In this document: piece by piece, positions 19,635-28,853 of the stretch
How the letters are laid out: every line of letters starts with the position of its first letter
Numbering within the stretch: the stretch's first letter is position 1
Assembly (NCBI GenBank): GCA_002742845.1
Contig: DLUH01000005.1
Span: 124,001-188,000 of the forward strand
From: Sulfurovum sp. UBA12169
GTDB lineage: Bacteria; Campylobacterota; Campylobacteria; Campylobacterales; Sulfurovaceae
Reading direction: 5' to 3'
DNA length: 64,000 nt
Notes under the pieces: model-generated
The model's database searches: none
Told to the model about the DNA's origin: nothing
What the model saw: only the letters and a program-made list of their open reading frames with translations
Translations under genes and position numbers: made by a program

Positions 19635-20300
19635 ATGCAGATAGATTGGCACAAAAATCCCCTTATCCCGGTAATCGCACAAGATTTTGAAACAAACGAT
19701 GTGTTAATGCTTGCGTATATGAATGAAGAGGCCTATGCCCTTACATTGAACACAGGGTATGCACACTATTTTAGCCGAAGCAAACAGCGGATCTGGAAAA
19801 AAGGCGAAAGTTCCCATCATACCCAAGAGATCAAAGATATATTGATTGATTGCGACGGAGATACCATCATCTTAAAAATCAAACAAAACGGTGTAGCATG
19901 CCACACAGGAAGAAGAAGCTGCTTTTTTACCTCTGTCATACAAGACAAAATCATTTTAAACCAAGAGGTTGATATCGATGCAATTTATGGCGTTGTAGAC
20001 AGCCTTTATCATACAATCTTAGAACGAAAAAATGCTGCAAACCAAACAACATCTTGGACTCAAAAACTTTTGCACGATAAAACGCTCATGCTTAGCAAAA
20101 TCCGCGAAGAGGCTGATGAAGTCTGTGTAGCCATTGATAAAGAAAGTGATGAGCAGGTTATCTACGAGAGTGCTGATTTGCTTTATCATACACTGGTGGG
20201 ACTTGGTCATCGTGAAATTTCACCGGACAGAGTCAAACAAGAACTGGCACGCCGTTTTAATATGAGCGGGATAGAAGAAAAGGAAAGCAGAAAAAAGTAA
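19635..20300 (+). CDS. hisIE: Bifunctional phosphoribosyl-AMP cyclohydrolase / phosphoribosyl-ATP pyrophosphatase
   Basis: Steps 2 and 3 of histidine synthesis in one 221-residue protein. The HisI half (about 1-115) contains YFSRSKQRIWKKGESSHH, DCDGDTIILKIKQ and the metal-binding CHTGRRSCFF. The HisE half (about 120-215) has KIREEADEVCVA and ESADLLYHTLV, the acidic metal-binding helices. AAGAGG lies nine bases before the ATG. Between the SPFH gene and this one, at about 19581-19610, a nine-pair imperfect hairpin (CATTCC / GGAATG core) without a T-run could structure the mRNA. No other his genes are in the window. Confidence 0.97.
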   Translation: MQIDWHKNPLIPVIAQDFETNDVLMLAYMNEEAYALTLNTGYAHYFSRSKQRIWKKGESSHHTQEIKDILIDCDGDTIILKIKQNGVACHTGRRSCFFTSVIQDKIILNQEVDIDAIYGVVDSLYHTILERKNAANQTTSWTQKLLHDKTLMLSKIREEADEVCVAIDKESDEQVIYESADLLYHTLVGLGHREISPDRVKQELARRFNMSGIEEKESRKK

Positions 20301-20386
20301 ATTTTTCTTTTTATTAAATTTCAATTAACCTTCTCATTTTACAATTTCTTTAGTGGTATCAACCAAAATCATTTAAGGAGAATTGC

Positions 20387-21028
20387 ATGAGACCTTCAAA
20401 ATCATTTCCGCTTTTTATCGTTTCAACACTTTTAACCGCATCTCTTTTTGCAGCGCAGACGGATGCTCCTTCTGTACGGCTGATGAGTATTGACGACATC
20501 TTTGAAAGACAAATCCTGCGTATGCAAAAAATGCAAGAACAGATGGATAAAATGTTTGAAGAGTTTGATAGAGATTTTTACAATACCTCATTTCACTCCA
20601 CCCCTTCATACAACAGAATGAAATATTCCAGCAGTTCCTCTTCGGCTTTAAACGATAAGGGGACACACTACGAGATCACCCTTGCGCATCCCAAAGATTC
20701 AAATATCAATATTACCGCCAAAAATCATCAATTAACCGTTCAAATCACACAGGAGCAGCGCACTCAAAATGAAAACAAAAAAGGCAGGATGACAGGCTAT
20801 ACAAGCAGTTCTTCTATCCAGAGCTTTTCTCTTCCTCTTGATGCGGATACGGCGGCCATGAGAAGCAAAATAGAGAAAGAGTATTTGATTATTTCTATTC
20901 CAAAAATATCAAAAACGCAAAATATGGACCCGGTAAACAAACTTAAAGAAGGGAACACCACGCAACCTATGACACCAAAACATCAAGAAACCAACGTCTC
21001 TCAGCCTGCTTCGGCAGCCATAAGTTAA
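20387..21028 (+). CDS. Exported Hsp20/alpha-crystallin-like protein
   Basis: A 213-residue protein with a Sec signal peptide (basic start, hydrophobic FPLFIVSTLLTASLFAA, cleavage near residue 21). After a Met/Glu-rich helical segment (RMQKMQEQMDKMFEEFDRDF) comes a domain of about 95-165 with the small-heat-shock pattern: YEITLAHP, INITAKNHQLTVQI, QSFSLPLDAD, and LIISIPK, i.e. the beta-sandwich strands ending in the I-x-I/P element. The tail is low-complexity. Small heat-shock proteins are normally cytoplasmic, so a secreted one would be a periplasmic holdase; that role is inferred. A strong AAGGAG site precedes the ATG. The 3' end overlaps the convergent radical SAM gene by four bases. Confidence 0.8.
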   Translation: MRPSKSFPLFIVSTLLTASLFAAQTDAPSVRLMSIDDIFERQILRMQKMQEQMDKMFEEFDRDFYNTSFHSTPSYNRMKYSSSSSSALNDKGTHYEITLAHPKDSNINITAKNHQLTVQITQEQRTQNENKKGRMTGYTSSSSIQSFSLPLDADTAAMRSKIEKEYLIISIPKISKTQNMDPVNKLKEGNTTQPMTPKHQETNVSQPASAAIS

Positions 21029-21981
21029 TAAATCAGCCCTTCTTTACGGAGAGCTCGGTCAATATAGATCAGCATCTTATTTTTAGATAACCCGCACCAT
21101 GCGGGTGCAAGCAAACTTTCATCATCGGTACCTGCTGAGATTCGCTGTATGCTTATATGTTCTGGTTTGAGTCTAATTGCTTTAACCAAAGTATCAATAT
21201 ACTCTTCTTTGCTGATGGGCTCAAACTCTCCTTGCAAATATTCATTAGCAAGCAAAGTATGCTTTACTACATACAAAGGATGATACTTAACAGAGTCTAT
21301 TCCCCATTCGTATGCTGCTTTGGCTGAGTTAAGCATCATCTCTTGATTTTCTCCAGGCAAACCAAAAATAAGATGCCCGCACACATTGAGGCCTCTTTGC
21401 TTGGCTTCTTTGATCGCTTTTTCCACATTTAACGCATCATGCCCTCGATTAATACGCTCTAGTGTTTCATTGTAAATAGATTGGATACCATATTCAATCC
21501 ATATCTCTTTAGTGCGACTTAAAAAAACAAGATAGTCAAGTACTTCGGGTGTCACACTGTCGCTTCTTGTTCCGATACTCAGTCCTATTACATCTTCATA
21601 AGTCAGTGCTTTATCATAAAGTGCCTTGAGAGTTTCAAAAGGAGCATACGTGTTGGTGAAGGCCTGAAAATAGACTAAAAATTTTTGCGTACCCCATTTT
21701 CTGCGCATCTTTTCTCTGGTATTTACTATCTGCTCGTCAAGTTCTTGAAGTTGTTTTTCTAAAACAGGGTTGTTTTTGCTTTGCAGATTGAGAAATATTT
21801 TTCCCGCATTTTGTGCAAGATTTGGGCTAAAAGAATCATTCAAACAGAAAGTACAGCCGCCTTTCGCTACCGTTCCGTCAATATTTGGGCAGGTAAATCC
21901 GCTCAGCCCAAGAGGAATTTTGCTTACCTTGGTTTTGAACTTTTTTTTAAGGTACCTTCCAAATGTATTGAGTTGTTTCAA
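21025..21981 (-). CDS. Radical SAM protein, YhcC/TIGR01212 type
   Basis: A 318-residue iron-sulfur protein. The cluster cysteines are Cys31, Cys43 and Cys46, a C-x11-C-x2-C spacing that marks the YhcC-like group rather than the classical C-x3-C-x2-C. KFLVYFQAFTNTYAP, GLSIGTRSD and IEYGIQS are further family stretches. Function in this family is not established. It lies ten bases after purF on the same strand and is probably cotranscribed. Its N-terminal KKKFKTKVSKIPL is basic. Confidence 0.9.
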   Translation of the reverse strand: MKQLNTFGRYLKKKFKTKVSKIPLGLSGFTCPNIDGTVAKGGCTFCLNDSFSPNLAQNAGKIFLNLQSKNNPVLEKQLQELDEQIVNTREKMRRKWGTQKFLVYFQAFTNTYAPFETLKALYDKALTYEDVIGLSIGTRSDSVTPEVLDYLVFLSRTKEIWIEYGIQSIYNETLERINRGHDALNVEKAIKEAKQRGLNVCGHLIFGLPGENQEMMLNSAKAAYEWGIDSVKYHPLYVVKHTLLANEYLQGEFEPISKEEYIDTLVKAIRLKPEHISIQRISAGTDDESLLAPAWCGLSKNKMLIYIDRALRKEGLIY

Positions 21982-21990
21982 ACTTCACCT

Positions 21991-23358
21991 TTAAATATCA
22001 CTGCAACCAGGGCTTTGTGCACTTCCGCCGGCAAAATATTTCCCATCAAAACTCACAAGCGAATAGGTTCTCTCAGTGCCCAGCGATCCCACCAAGCCAT
22101 CAATAGAAAGAAAACCTAAGGTAGTTGCCCCGATTTTTTTTGCTATCTCTTCCACGCTATATCTTGAAGAGATAAGCTCTGCTTGTGTAGGTGTATCAAT
22201 ACCATAGCGGCATGGATATTTAATCTCAGGCGCTGCGATACGCATATGTATCTCTTTTGCGCCTGCTTCCAAAAGCATTTTAACAATCTGCTTTGATGTC
22301 GTTCCTCTAACAAGCGAATCGTCAATAATGGCTATCCGTTTACCCTCTATCAAATGCTTAATGGGGGAAAGCTTCAATTTTACTTTTAGATTTCGTATCT
22401 CTTGCGTGGGCTCAATAAATGTACGTCCCACATAGTGGTTGCGCACGATACCCATCTCAAAAGGAACACCCAACTCCTCTGCATATCCTTTTGCTGCTGC
22501 CACTCCGCTGTCAGGTACCGGCAAGACCAAATCTACATCTGCCGGTGCTTCTTTTGCCAACATCTTACCCATTGCTACCCTGGTTTTATATACATTTTTT
22601 CCATCAATAATTGAATCGGGTCTTGAAAAATAGATATACTCAAAAGCGCACGGATGATAATCAGGTTCAAAAATCTGTTCAGAGAATGGTTCTCTCTCTT
22701 CTTCAAACGTAAGCATCTCTCCGGGCCTGATATCTCGTATAAACTCCGCGCCCACCAAATCAAATGCACAAGTTTCGCTCGCAACGATCCAGCCCCCGTC
22801 TTTGAACTTTCCTAAACTTAAAGGACGAATACCAAAACGGTCGCGAATAACAAACATTTTTGAACGGCTCTGTATCACTAAACAGTATGCCCCTTCTATT
22901 TTCTCAAGCATATCTTTGATACGGTCCACCAGTGCATCTTTTTGGCTCTTGGCAATAAGATGCACAATGTTTTCTGTATCCATTCCTGTTTGAAAGATAG
23001 CACCATTATCTATCAAACGATTGCGCACCTCATATTTGTTCACAAGATTTCCATTGTGGGCAACAGAAATTTCTCCCAGCTTATATTTGGCAAATACCGG
23101 CTGAGCATCCAATACTGAATCGGCCCCTGCTGTAGAATAACGATTGTGTCCAATGGCACAATCCCCTTTTAGAAGCTCAAAAGATGACTCATCAAATACT
23201 TCAGTTACCAATCCCCTTTTTTTAATCAAATGAATTTTATCTCCATTTGCAGTAGAAATGCCCGAAGATTCTTGTCCGCGATGTTGCATCGCAAAAAGAG
23301 AATAATACGCTATTTTTGCCGCATTTCTTGTACCGTATACACCTACAATTGCACACAT
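21991..23358 (-). CDS. purF: Amidophosphoribosyltransferase
   Basis: First committed step of purine synthesis: PRPP plus glutamine to phosphoribosylamine. Cys2 becomes the N-terminal nucleophile of the glutaminase domain (MCAIVGVYG; most homologues have MCGI). HRGQESSG and HNRYSTAG follow. The C-terminal half is a phosphoribosyltransferase with the PRPP loop IAIIDDSLVRGTT near residue 345. Length 455 residues. Clustered with dapB two bases upstream and the radical SAM gene ten bases downstream. Confidence 0.97.
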   Translation of the reverse strand: MCAIVGVYGTRNAAKIAYYSLFAMQHRGQESSGISTANGDKIHLIKKRGLVTEVFDESSFELLKGDCAIGHNRYSTAGADSVLDAQPVFAKYKLGEISVAHNGNLVNKYEVRNRLIDNGAIFQTGMDTENIVHLIAKSQKDALVDRIKDMLEKIEGAYCLVIQSRSKMFVIRDRFGIRPLSLGKFKDGGWIVASETCAFDLVGAEFIRDIRPGEMLTFEEEREPFSEQIFEPDYHPCAFEYIYFSRPDSIIDGKNVYKTRVAMGKMLAKEAPADVDLVLPVPDSGVAAAKGYAEELGVPFEMGIVRNHYVGRTFIEPTQEIRNLKVKLKLSPIKHLIEGKRIAIIDDSLVRGTTSKQIVKMLLEAGAKEIHMRIAAPEIKYPCRYGIDTPTQAELISSRYSVEEIAKKIGATTLGFLSIDGLVGSLGTERTYSLVSFDGKYFAGGSAQSPGCSDI

Positions 23359-23360
23359 AT

Positions 23361-24143
23361 TTATATTCCTAAACAGTCATTGATGGAGTAAAATCCACTC
23401 TCTTGGTTGACTAGCCATTTTGCAGCGCGTATCGCTCCTTTAGAAAATGTTTCTCGACTGGTTGCAGTATGATTAAGCTCTAGATACTCGCCGTCATTAT
23501 AAAAACCTACCGTATGGCGTCCCACAACATCTCCTCCTCGCAAAGCCATTATGGCAATCTCATCTTTTGTTCTTGCGCCTATCTGTCCGTCTCTGCCGGA
23601 GATACGCACCTTCTCAAGATCAAGACCTCTTCCTTTGGCTGCAAACTCACCCAAAGTCAATGCCGTACCGCTTGGTGCATCCACTTTGTGCCTATGATGC
23701 TGTTCTACAATTTCAATATCAAAATCTCTCAATGTGGCAGAAACTTTTTCTACAAGTTGTTTAAGCAAAGCAATACCTGCTGACATATTGGACGCATACA
23801 GCACCGGCATCTCTTTGGCTGCTTCCCTCATCAAATTTTGCTGATGAATATTAAATCCTGTTGTTGCAATTACCAAAGGTTTTGGATTTTCCAAAGCCGC
23901 TTCACAAAGCTCCTGTGTTGCTTCCGGTGCAGAAAAGTCAATGACAATATCACAACTTTCCAACACTGCTTTCATGCTGTTTGTTACTATTACGCTGGCA
24001 GGAAATGTTCTCTCCACTCCGTCAAATACATGCACTGCACTCAAAATAAGTTCCGAATCATTTTCTAAATTATCGATCAGCAAATTGCCTACTCTTCCTG
24101 TACTTCCGACAATGCCTACTCTCGTTTTCTGTAGTTTTGTCAT
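23361..24143 (-). CDS. dapB: 4-hydroxy-tetrahydrodipicolinate reductase
   Basis: Reduces the DapA product towards lysine and diaminopimelate using NAD(P)H. The nucleotide-binding GIVGSTGRVG is at the N-terminus, EQHHRHKVDAPSGTA carries the catalytic His/Lys, and GGDVVGRHTVGF follows. I prefer the ATG at 24143 (260 residues): the AGGAG site ends only one base before the upstream ATG at 24152 but ten bases before 24143. With this start the gene begins one base after the trxB stop. Lies between trxB and purF on one strand. Confidence 0.95.
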   Translation of the reverse strand: MTKLQKTRVGIVGSTGRVGNLLIDNLENDSELILSAVHVFDGVERTFPASVIVTNSMKAVLESCDIVIDFSAPEATQELCEAALENPKPLVIATTGFNIHQQNLMREAAKEMPVLYASNMSAGIALLKQLVEKVSATLRDFDIEIVEQHHRHKVDAPSGTALTLGEFAAKGRGLDLEKVRISGRDGQIGARTKDEIAIMALRGGDVVGRHTVGFYNDGEYLELNHTATSRETFSKGAIRAAKWLVNQESGFYSINDCLGI

Positions 24144-24144
24144 T

Positions 24145-25083
24145 TTATGCATGCTCCTGAATATATGAAATTACTTGTAGTGCAGCCGTTGCGCCATCGC
24201 CTGCTGCACATACTACTTGTTTTGGTGCTTCGATACGCACATCGCCTGCCGCAAAAAGACCGGCCAGTGAGGTGTTCATGCTCAAATCTACAACCACCTG
24301 TCCCCACTCGCTCACTTCACAAATAAAATGGCCATTTTCATCTTTAAGTACTTCATTGTTAACATCATGTCCCACAAATACAAAAACTCCCGGAACATCC
24401 AGTGTAGACACATCACCTTCTTTATTTTTAATTCTTATGCCGCTTACGCCCATAGCATCACCAAAAACTTCTTCTATGGTTGTATCGGTTAACAAATGAA
24501 TATTTTCTTTTCTTTGAACTCTTTCAATTGTTGATGGTGCCGCCCTAAATGTATCTCTTCTGTGAATGACATAAACTTCTGAGCAGATATTTGAAAGATA
24601 GAATGCCTCTTCAAGCGCCGTATCTCCTCCTCCGAGCACGGCCACCGGTTTGTTTTTATAAAAAAATCCATCACAAGTTGCACAGGTACTCACGCCTTTG
24701 CCAAAAAAATCATTTTCCCCTTTGAAGCCGGCTTTTTTTGGAGTACTGCCTGTACATACAATCACCGTATTTGCTTGTATTGTTTCACCGCTTTCAAATG
24801 TTAAAGTAAAATGCCGACCGTTTTTTGTCACACGCCGGATCTTTTTCATCTCATGTTTCAGTCCAAAATGAAAACACTGCTCTTGCCATGTGTCCATAAA
24901 ATCCATACCTGTTTTACCGTGATCGAAAAACCCAGGATAATTTTCTATTTCGGAACTTTGTGTGATTTGTCCCCCAGGCAACCCCATCTCAAAAAGTGTT
25001 ACCTGTTTTAACCCGCCGCGTGTTGCATACAGTCCCGCAGCCAATCCGGCCGGTCCGCCACCAATAATTGCACAATCTAACAT
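24145..25083 (-). CDS. trxB: Thioredoxin reductase
   Basis: FAD enzyme that reduces thioredoxin with NADPH. N-terminal [15 protein letters not shown] binds FAD, the redox pair is Cys134/Cys137 in [16 protein letters not shown] is the NADPH loop and GLFAAGDVR near the C-terminus completes FAD binding. Length 312 residues, normal. It lies in the same direction as trxA, about 185 bp downstream of it, with a stable hairpin between them, so the two may be partly uncoupled. Confidence 0.97.
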   Translation of the reverse strand: MLDCAIIGGGPAGLAAGLYATRGGLKQVTLFEMGLPGGQITQSSEIENYPGFFDHGKTGMDFMDTWQEQCFHFGLKHEMKKIRRVTKNGRHFTLTFESGETIQANTVIVCTGSTPKKAGFKGENDFFGKGVSTCATCDGFFYKNKPVAVLGGGDTALEEAFYLSNICSEVYVIHRRDTFRAAPSTIERVQRKENIHLLTDTTIEEVFGDAMGVSGIRIKNKEGDVSTLDVPGVFVFVGHDVNNEVLKDENGHFICEVSEWGQVVVDLSMNTSLAGLFAAGDVRIEAPKQVVCAAGDGATAALQVISYIQEHA

Positions 25084-25225
25084 TTTGTATCCTTAAAATG
25101 ATTAAGCAAATTATACTATTGTAAAACTTGATTCATTATTTTGATAGGAAAATTTTAAAAAGTTATACTACCAAAACGCGGTTAATTGCATAAACCTGCT
25201 CTTTGGCTAGAAAATATTAAGATTT

Positions 25226-25248
25226 CACACGAAGCAAGACTTCGTGTG
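25226..25248 (-). terminator. Nine-pair hairpin between trxA and trxB
   Basis: CACACGAAG and CTTCGTGTG form a perfect 9-bp stem around a five-base loop, 20 bp after the trxA stop codon. The sequence that follows on the minus strand is A/T-rich (AAATCTTAATATTTT) rather than a clean T-run. It is likely a transcription terminator or an mRNA 3'-end stabiliser for trxA. Confidence 0.6.
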
Positions 25249-25267
25249 TTCGTGTCAACTATCAGGA

Positions 25268-25585
25268 TTATAGCTGGGCGTTTAGTTTTTGAGCAAATGC
25301 ATCTTTGGAAGCTGCGCCTACCATTTGATCTACAACCTCACCGTTTTTAAAGAAAAGAATCGCAGGGATTGATCTGATACCGTATTTAACAGCCAAATCT
25401 TGTTGTTCATCAGTATTCACTTTTGCAATAGTCGCCTTACCTTCAAATTCTTCTGCAAGCTCTTCAATTACCGGAGCGATCATTCTACAAGGTCCACACC
25501 ATGGAGCCCAAAAATCTACCATTGTTACACCTTCTGCTACTGTCGCATCAAAGTTTGCTGTTGTCAATTCTACATATTTTGCCAT
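25268..25585 (-). CDS. trxA: Thioredoxin
   Basis: A 105-residue cytoplasmic dithiol reductant with the active site WCGPC (Cys30, Cys33) and the cis-proline region GIRSIPAILFF. Start ATG at 25585 (MAKYVELT) is supported by AAAGGA six bases upstream; the frame extends further upstream without family similarity. The natural reductase is TrxB encoded just downstream, and Bcp in this window is a likely client. Confidence 0.98.
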   Translation of the reverse strand: MAKYVELTTANFDATVAEGVTMVDFWAPWCGPCRMIAPVIEELAEEFEGKATIAKVNTDEQQDLAVKYGIRSIPAILFFKNGEVVDQMVGAASKDAFAQKLNAQL

Positions 25586-25753
25586 ATTACATCCTTTTAA
25601 TTTATTTAAGAAATTATACACTAATGTTAGTTAATGAGCCATTGTTATAACTTATATTTTTTATTTTGTCAATCCTGTATGTCTTCTTTTTTTATATCTA
25701 GCCGGGATAACATTCCCAATATACTCGAGTTTTTCACCAAGACATATAAAAAT

Positions 25754-26095
25754 CTAAAGAGTGATATTTTCGATCAATTCCGCCTTATCTTGACGTATTA
25801 TCATGGCATCGATACTAAAAACAACATGCAAACCTTTGGTTTGCATATAATATTGCGCAGAGTTTATCACCTTGCGTAATTTCACAGGGGTAATATTATA
25901 AATAGGGTCAAAATCAGCTTTGGCGCTTTTGACTTCTATAAAATGAAGTACGTCATCCTTGCTGGCAATGATATCCACCTCTCCTAGTTTTCTGGCAAAA
26001 TAGTTTCGTTCAAGAATTACAAAACCTGCTTGTTCCAAAAAATGTGTCGCAAGAGCTTCACTTTTATCGCCATACTGTTTTGGAAGCTCACGCAT
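25754..26095 (-). CDS. yraN: YraN family (UPF0102) endonuclease-like protein
   Basis: A 113-residue protein with the restriction-endonuclease-like pattern of the family: GDKSEALATHFLEQ at the N-terminus, then GEVDIIASKDD-x-LHFIEVKSA, in which the Glu/Asp/Glu-x-Lys set forms a PD-(D/E)xK-like core. Biological role unsettled. The ATG at 26095 overlaps the formate dehydrogenase stop (TGATG), so translation is coupled; a TTG codon just before is an unlikely start. The 168 bp between it and trxA hold no convincing gene. Confidence 0.93.
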   Translation of the reverse strand: MRELPKQYGDKSEALATHFLEQAGFVILERNYFARKLGEVDIIASKDDVLHFIEVKSAKADFDPIYNITPVKLRKVINSAQYYMQTKGLHVVFSIDAMIIRQDKAELIENITL

Positions 26096-28206
26096 CAACT
26101 ACAGGCAACCTCATCGCCTACAGGAATTACATCAACTTTTACAGATTTAAAACGCGCTGTCATAACCAGCGCATCACACTCATCTCCAAAAAGAGCATTG
26201 ATGCGGCTTGAAGCATGATGAAAAGTGCAAAAGAGTGTTCTTGGTTTTATTTTATCTGTATAGCGCACACTCAATGCTTCACTTTCTCCATAGGGAGTGC
26301 GCAAAATCACTTTATCTCCAAACTTCTCTTCCTCTTCGGTATTTGCCAAAAGCACATCTGCTTCATATTTAGCGTCAAGGATAGTGCTTCTTTTGGTTTG
26401 TGCCGCATTGTTATAGTGTGCGAGTGTTCGTCCTGTTGTCAAATAATATCCATAAAAGCCCTCTTTATAGAAAACTTTATCAAGTATTTCCTGTATCATG
26501 CCTCTGGGCTCATACTGCTTATAGACATATTTGCCCAATCCATCTTCTGTACGAAAATCCAGTAAATGTAAAATAGGCGTATCCTCATGATAGATGGGCC
26601 ACTGCATCCCTCTTTTTCTGTGACGTTCAAGCCTATAGTAGTCTGCGCCGGAAAATCTTCGGGGAGCAACTTTTTTCACTTCATTCCAGACATCTTCGCT
26701 TGTTTTAAAATTAAAATTCTCACCGTCATTAAGCTTGCCTGCCATCTGCGTCAAGACTTCCCAGTCATCAGGCAAATCACTTTGCACCAAAGGCTGCGAA
26801 AGATGCAGCCTTCGCATTGCATTAACATAAACTCCTGTCTTTTCATAGGCACTTTTAACTCCTATGACAATATCTGCTCTTTTGGCGATTTCTGTCATAA
26901 AAAGTTCTTGCACCATGATAAACTCCAGCCTCTCAATAGCTTTATCTATTTTATTGACATTAGGGTGAATATGCATAATATCTTCACCCATATTTAACAA
27001 CGCCTTAATCTTTCCCTCAAGCATAGCATCAATAAGTTGCGGAGTCATCAATCCTTCCACTTTGGGCTGTTGATAATCAGGGGCAAAATAAGGCAGACAG
27101 CCCATATCGCAAGCCCCCTGAACATTATTTTGTCCTCTAAGCGGCATCAATCCTGCTCCGCTCTTTCCTACATTTCCCGTCATCAGCGCAAGATGAGTAA
27201 TTGCCATTACCGCATACGATCCGTCCAAATGCTCCGTGATTCCAAGCCCCCAAAAAATCATCGATTTTTTAACTGCATACTCTCTTGCTATGTTAGGTAT
27301 CATTTTTGCAAGGTACTCATAGCCTTCAATCTCTTTAAAAAAACGAGGATCTGCATAAGGATCATTCAAAATCTTTTCTTTAAACTCTTCAAAACCTTTG
27401 GTGCGATTTTTGATAAAACTTTCATCATACAGTTCTTCATCAATAATCACATACGCCATCATGTTGAGTATCAGAAGATTGGCTTCAAACGGGATAATAC
27501 AGTTATGTTTTGCCAATTTCGCCAATTTGGTTTCTCGAACATCGACCACTGCGAGGTTATTGTGATTTTTTGCCATATCAACAATACGATTTGAAATGAT
27601 AGGGTGCGCCTCTATCGTGTTGGAACCTATAACCACTATAAACTCTGTTTCATAAATATCATTATACGGGTTGGTTGCCGCACCTTCGCCGATCGTTGCC
27701 CTCATCCCTTTAAGGCTCGGAGAGTGGCAGACTCTTGCACAGTTGTCTACATGGGGTGACTCCATTGTCTCCCGACAAAATTTCTGGAAAGCATATGCAC
27801 TCTCACAGGAAGTTCTTGCGCCGCCAATAGCACAAAAGCTATCGCTGCCATACTCTTTCTTGATTTGATCCAATTTCATTGCTGCGATACTTGTAGCCGT
27901 ATCCAAATCGCATGTCATATAATCTGCATCGAAAGGTAAAAGTTTTTGAATAAAAGTTTCTTTAAGAAATGGATTTTTTTCCAAAAATGATTTTTTGATA
28001 CGCGACTCTCTAATACGGTCTTTTGCTTCTACAAAGTCATACCCGTATTTTCCTTTTATGCAAAGTTTTCCCTGAGAAACAATGCCATCTTTTTGGGCAA
28101 ATATTTTAATGATTTTATTATTTTCAACCACGCCGGTAATATCGCACCCCACACCACAGTAGGTACATACACTCTCTATTTCTTGCGTCTCAACTTTTTT
28201 TGTCAC
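26095..28206 (-). CDS. Formate dehydrogenase alpha subunit, cysteine type, cytoplasmic
   Basis: Molybdopterin oxidoreductase of 703 residues. The N-terminus binds one [4Fe-4S] cluster (Cys14, Cys17, Cys21, Cys49) and has no Tat signal, so it is cytoplasmic. The Mo ligand is Cys160 followed by His161 in ARVCHSPSLKGM, where E. coli FdhF has selenocysteine; GLGITEHLDG and LRGQNNVQGACDMG are formate-dehydrogenase signatures distinct from nitrate reductases. The start is GTG at 28206 with AAAGG six bases upstream. No beta, gamma or diaphorase gene is adjacent, so the electron partner is unknown. Downstream yraN is translationally coupled. The enzyme could oxidise formate or reduce CO2; sequence does not decide. 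Confidence 0.88.
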   Translation of the reverse strand: MTKKVETQEIESVCTYCGVGCDITGVVENNKIIKIFAQKDGIVSQGKLCIKGKYGYDFVEAKDRIRESRIKKSFLEKNPFLKETFIQKLLPFDADYMTCDLDTATSIAAMKLDQIKKEYGSDSFCAIGGARTSCESAYAFQKFCRETMESPHVDNCARVCHSPSLKGMRATIGEGAATNPYNDIYETEFIVVIGSNTIEAHPIISNRIVDMAKNHNNLAVVDVRETKLAKLAKHNCIIPFEANLLILNMMAYVIIDEELYDESFIKNRTKGFEEFKEKILNDPYADPRFFKEIEGYEYLAKMIPNIAREYAVKKSMIFWGLGITEHLDGSYAVMAITHLALMTGNVGKSGAGLMPLRGQNNVQGACDMGCLPYFAPDYQQPKVEGLMTPQLIDAMLEGKIKALLNMGEDIMHIHPNVNKIDKAIERLEFIMVQELFMTEIAKRADIVIGVKSAYEKTGVYVNAMRRLHLSQPLVQSDLPDDWEVLTQMAGKLNDGENFNFKTSEDVWNEVKKVAPRRFSGADYYRLERHRKRGMQWPIYHEDTPILHLLDFRTEDGLGKYVYKQYEPRGMIQEILDKVFYKEGFYGYYLTTGRTLAHYNNAAQTKRSTILDAKYEADVLLANTEEEEKFGDKVILRTPYGESEALSVRYTDKIKPRTLFCTFHHASSRINALFGDECDALVMTARFKSVKVDVIPVGDEVACS

Positions 28207-28355
28207 GAAATACCTTTGGAACCATTAATGTGAAAAATTATTTTTATTTTTAGCCTAGTTTAACTTAAAAAACAGCCATAAAACGATTCTAACTCTATTC
28301 TCTACTATTTTTTAGACATTTTTTCCAATATGGCCAAGGCGGTCCCTTGTGCCAT

Positions 28356-28853
28356 TTAATTAAAATTTCCGAACACCAACGGTGCTTTAAGATCAAGTGT
28401 TTTGATCTCTTGCATCACCGCCTGAAGCTCATCTATCTTTTTGCCGCTTACTCTGACTTCATCCCCTTGTATAGAAGGGGTCACTTTGAGCTTGAGGTCT
28501 TTAATTGCTTTGACGATCTTTTTTGCTTCTTCTTTGTCTATCGAGTCAACAATTCTATAGATAACTTTTACATTACCTCCGCTGATACCTTCTGTTTTAA
28601 CTTCTTCAAGTGATTTGCCTGCGATGCCTCTTTTGATAAGCTTGCCAATCAATATATCTTTGAGCGCCTCTATCTTCTGGTCACTAGAGCTGCTCAGACT
28701 AAGTGTTTTGGCCTTTTCATTCAAGTTGATCTCAGCCACAATTCCTTTAAAGTCAAACCTGGTGGCCACTTCTTTTTCTGCCATCACGATAGCATTTTTA
28801 AGTTCCATCATGTCCAATTTTGCTGTAATATCAAAATAGTGGTCTTTTGCCAT
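28356..28853 (-). CDS. yajQ: YajQ family nucleotide-binding protein
   Basis: A 165-residue cytoplasmic protein (UPF0234) recognised by HYFDITAKLDMMELKNA at the start, ATRFDFKG near 35, and the C-terminal half with QGDEVRVSGKKIDELQ. It has two RNA-recognition-like folds; a Xanthomonas member binds cyclic di-GMP, but function here is unknown. Its ATG overlaps the hom stop by one base (TAATG), so it belongs to the hom operon. A 149-bp gap separates its end from the formate dehydrogenase gene upstream promoter. Confidence 0.94.
   Translation of the reverse strand: MAKDHYFDITAKLDMMELKNAIVMAEKEVATRFDFKGIVAEINLNEKAKTLSLSSSSDQKIEALKDILIGKLIKRGIAGKSLEEVKTEGISGGNVKVIYRIVDSIDKEEAKKIVKAIKDLKLKVTPSIQGDEVRVSGKKIDELQAVMQEIKTLDLKAPLVFGNFN

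Noticed and set aside
25634-25879. 81-codon plus-strand frame between trxA and yraN
   Set aside because: It overlaps the conserved yraN 3' part, has no ribosome site and has low-complexity composition.
27720-27745. Selenocysteine site in the formate dehydrogenase
   Set aside because: The active-site codon (residue 160) is a normal cysteine codon, with no in-frame UGA.
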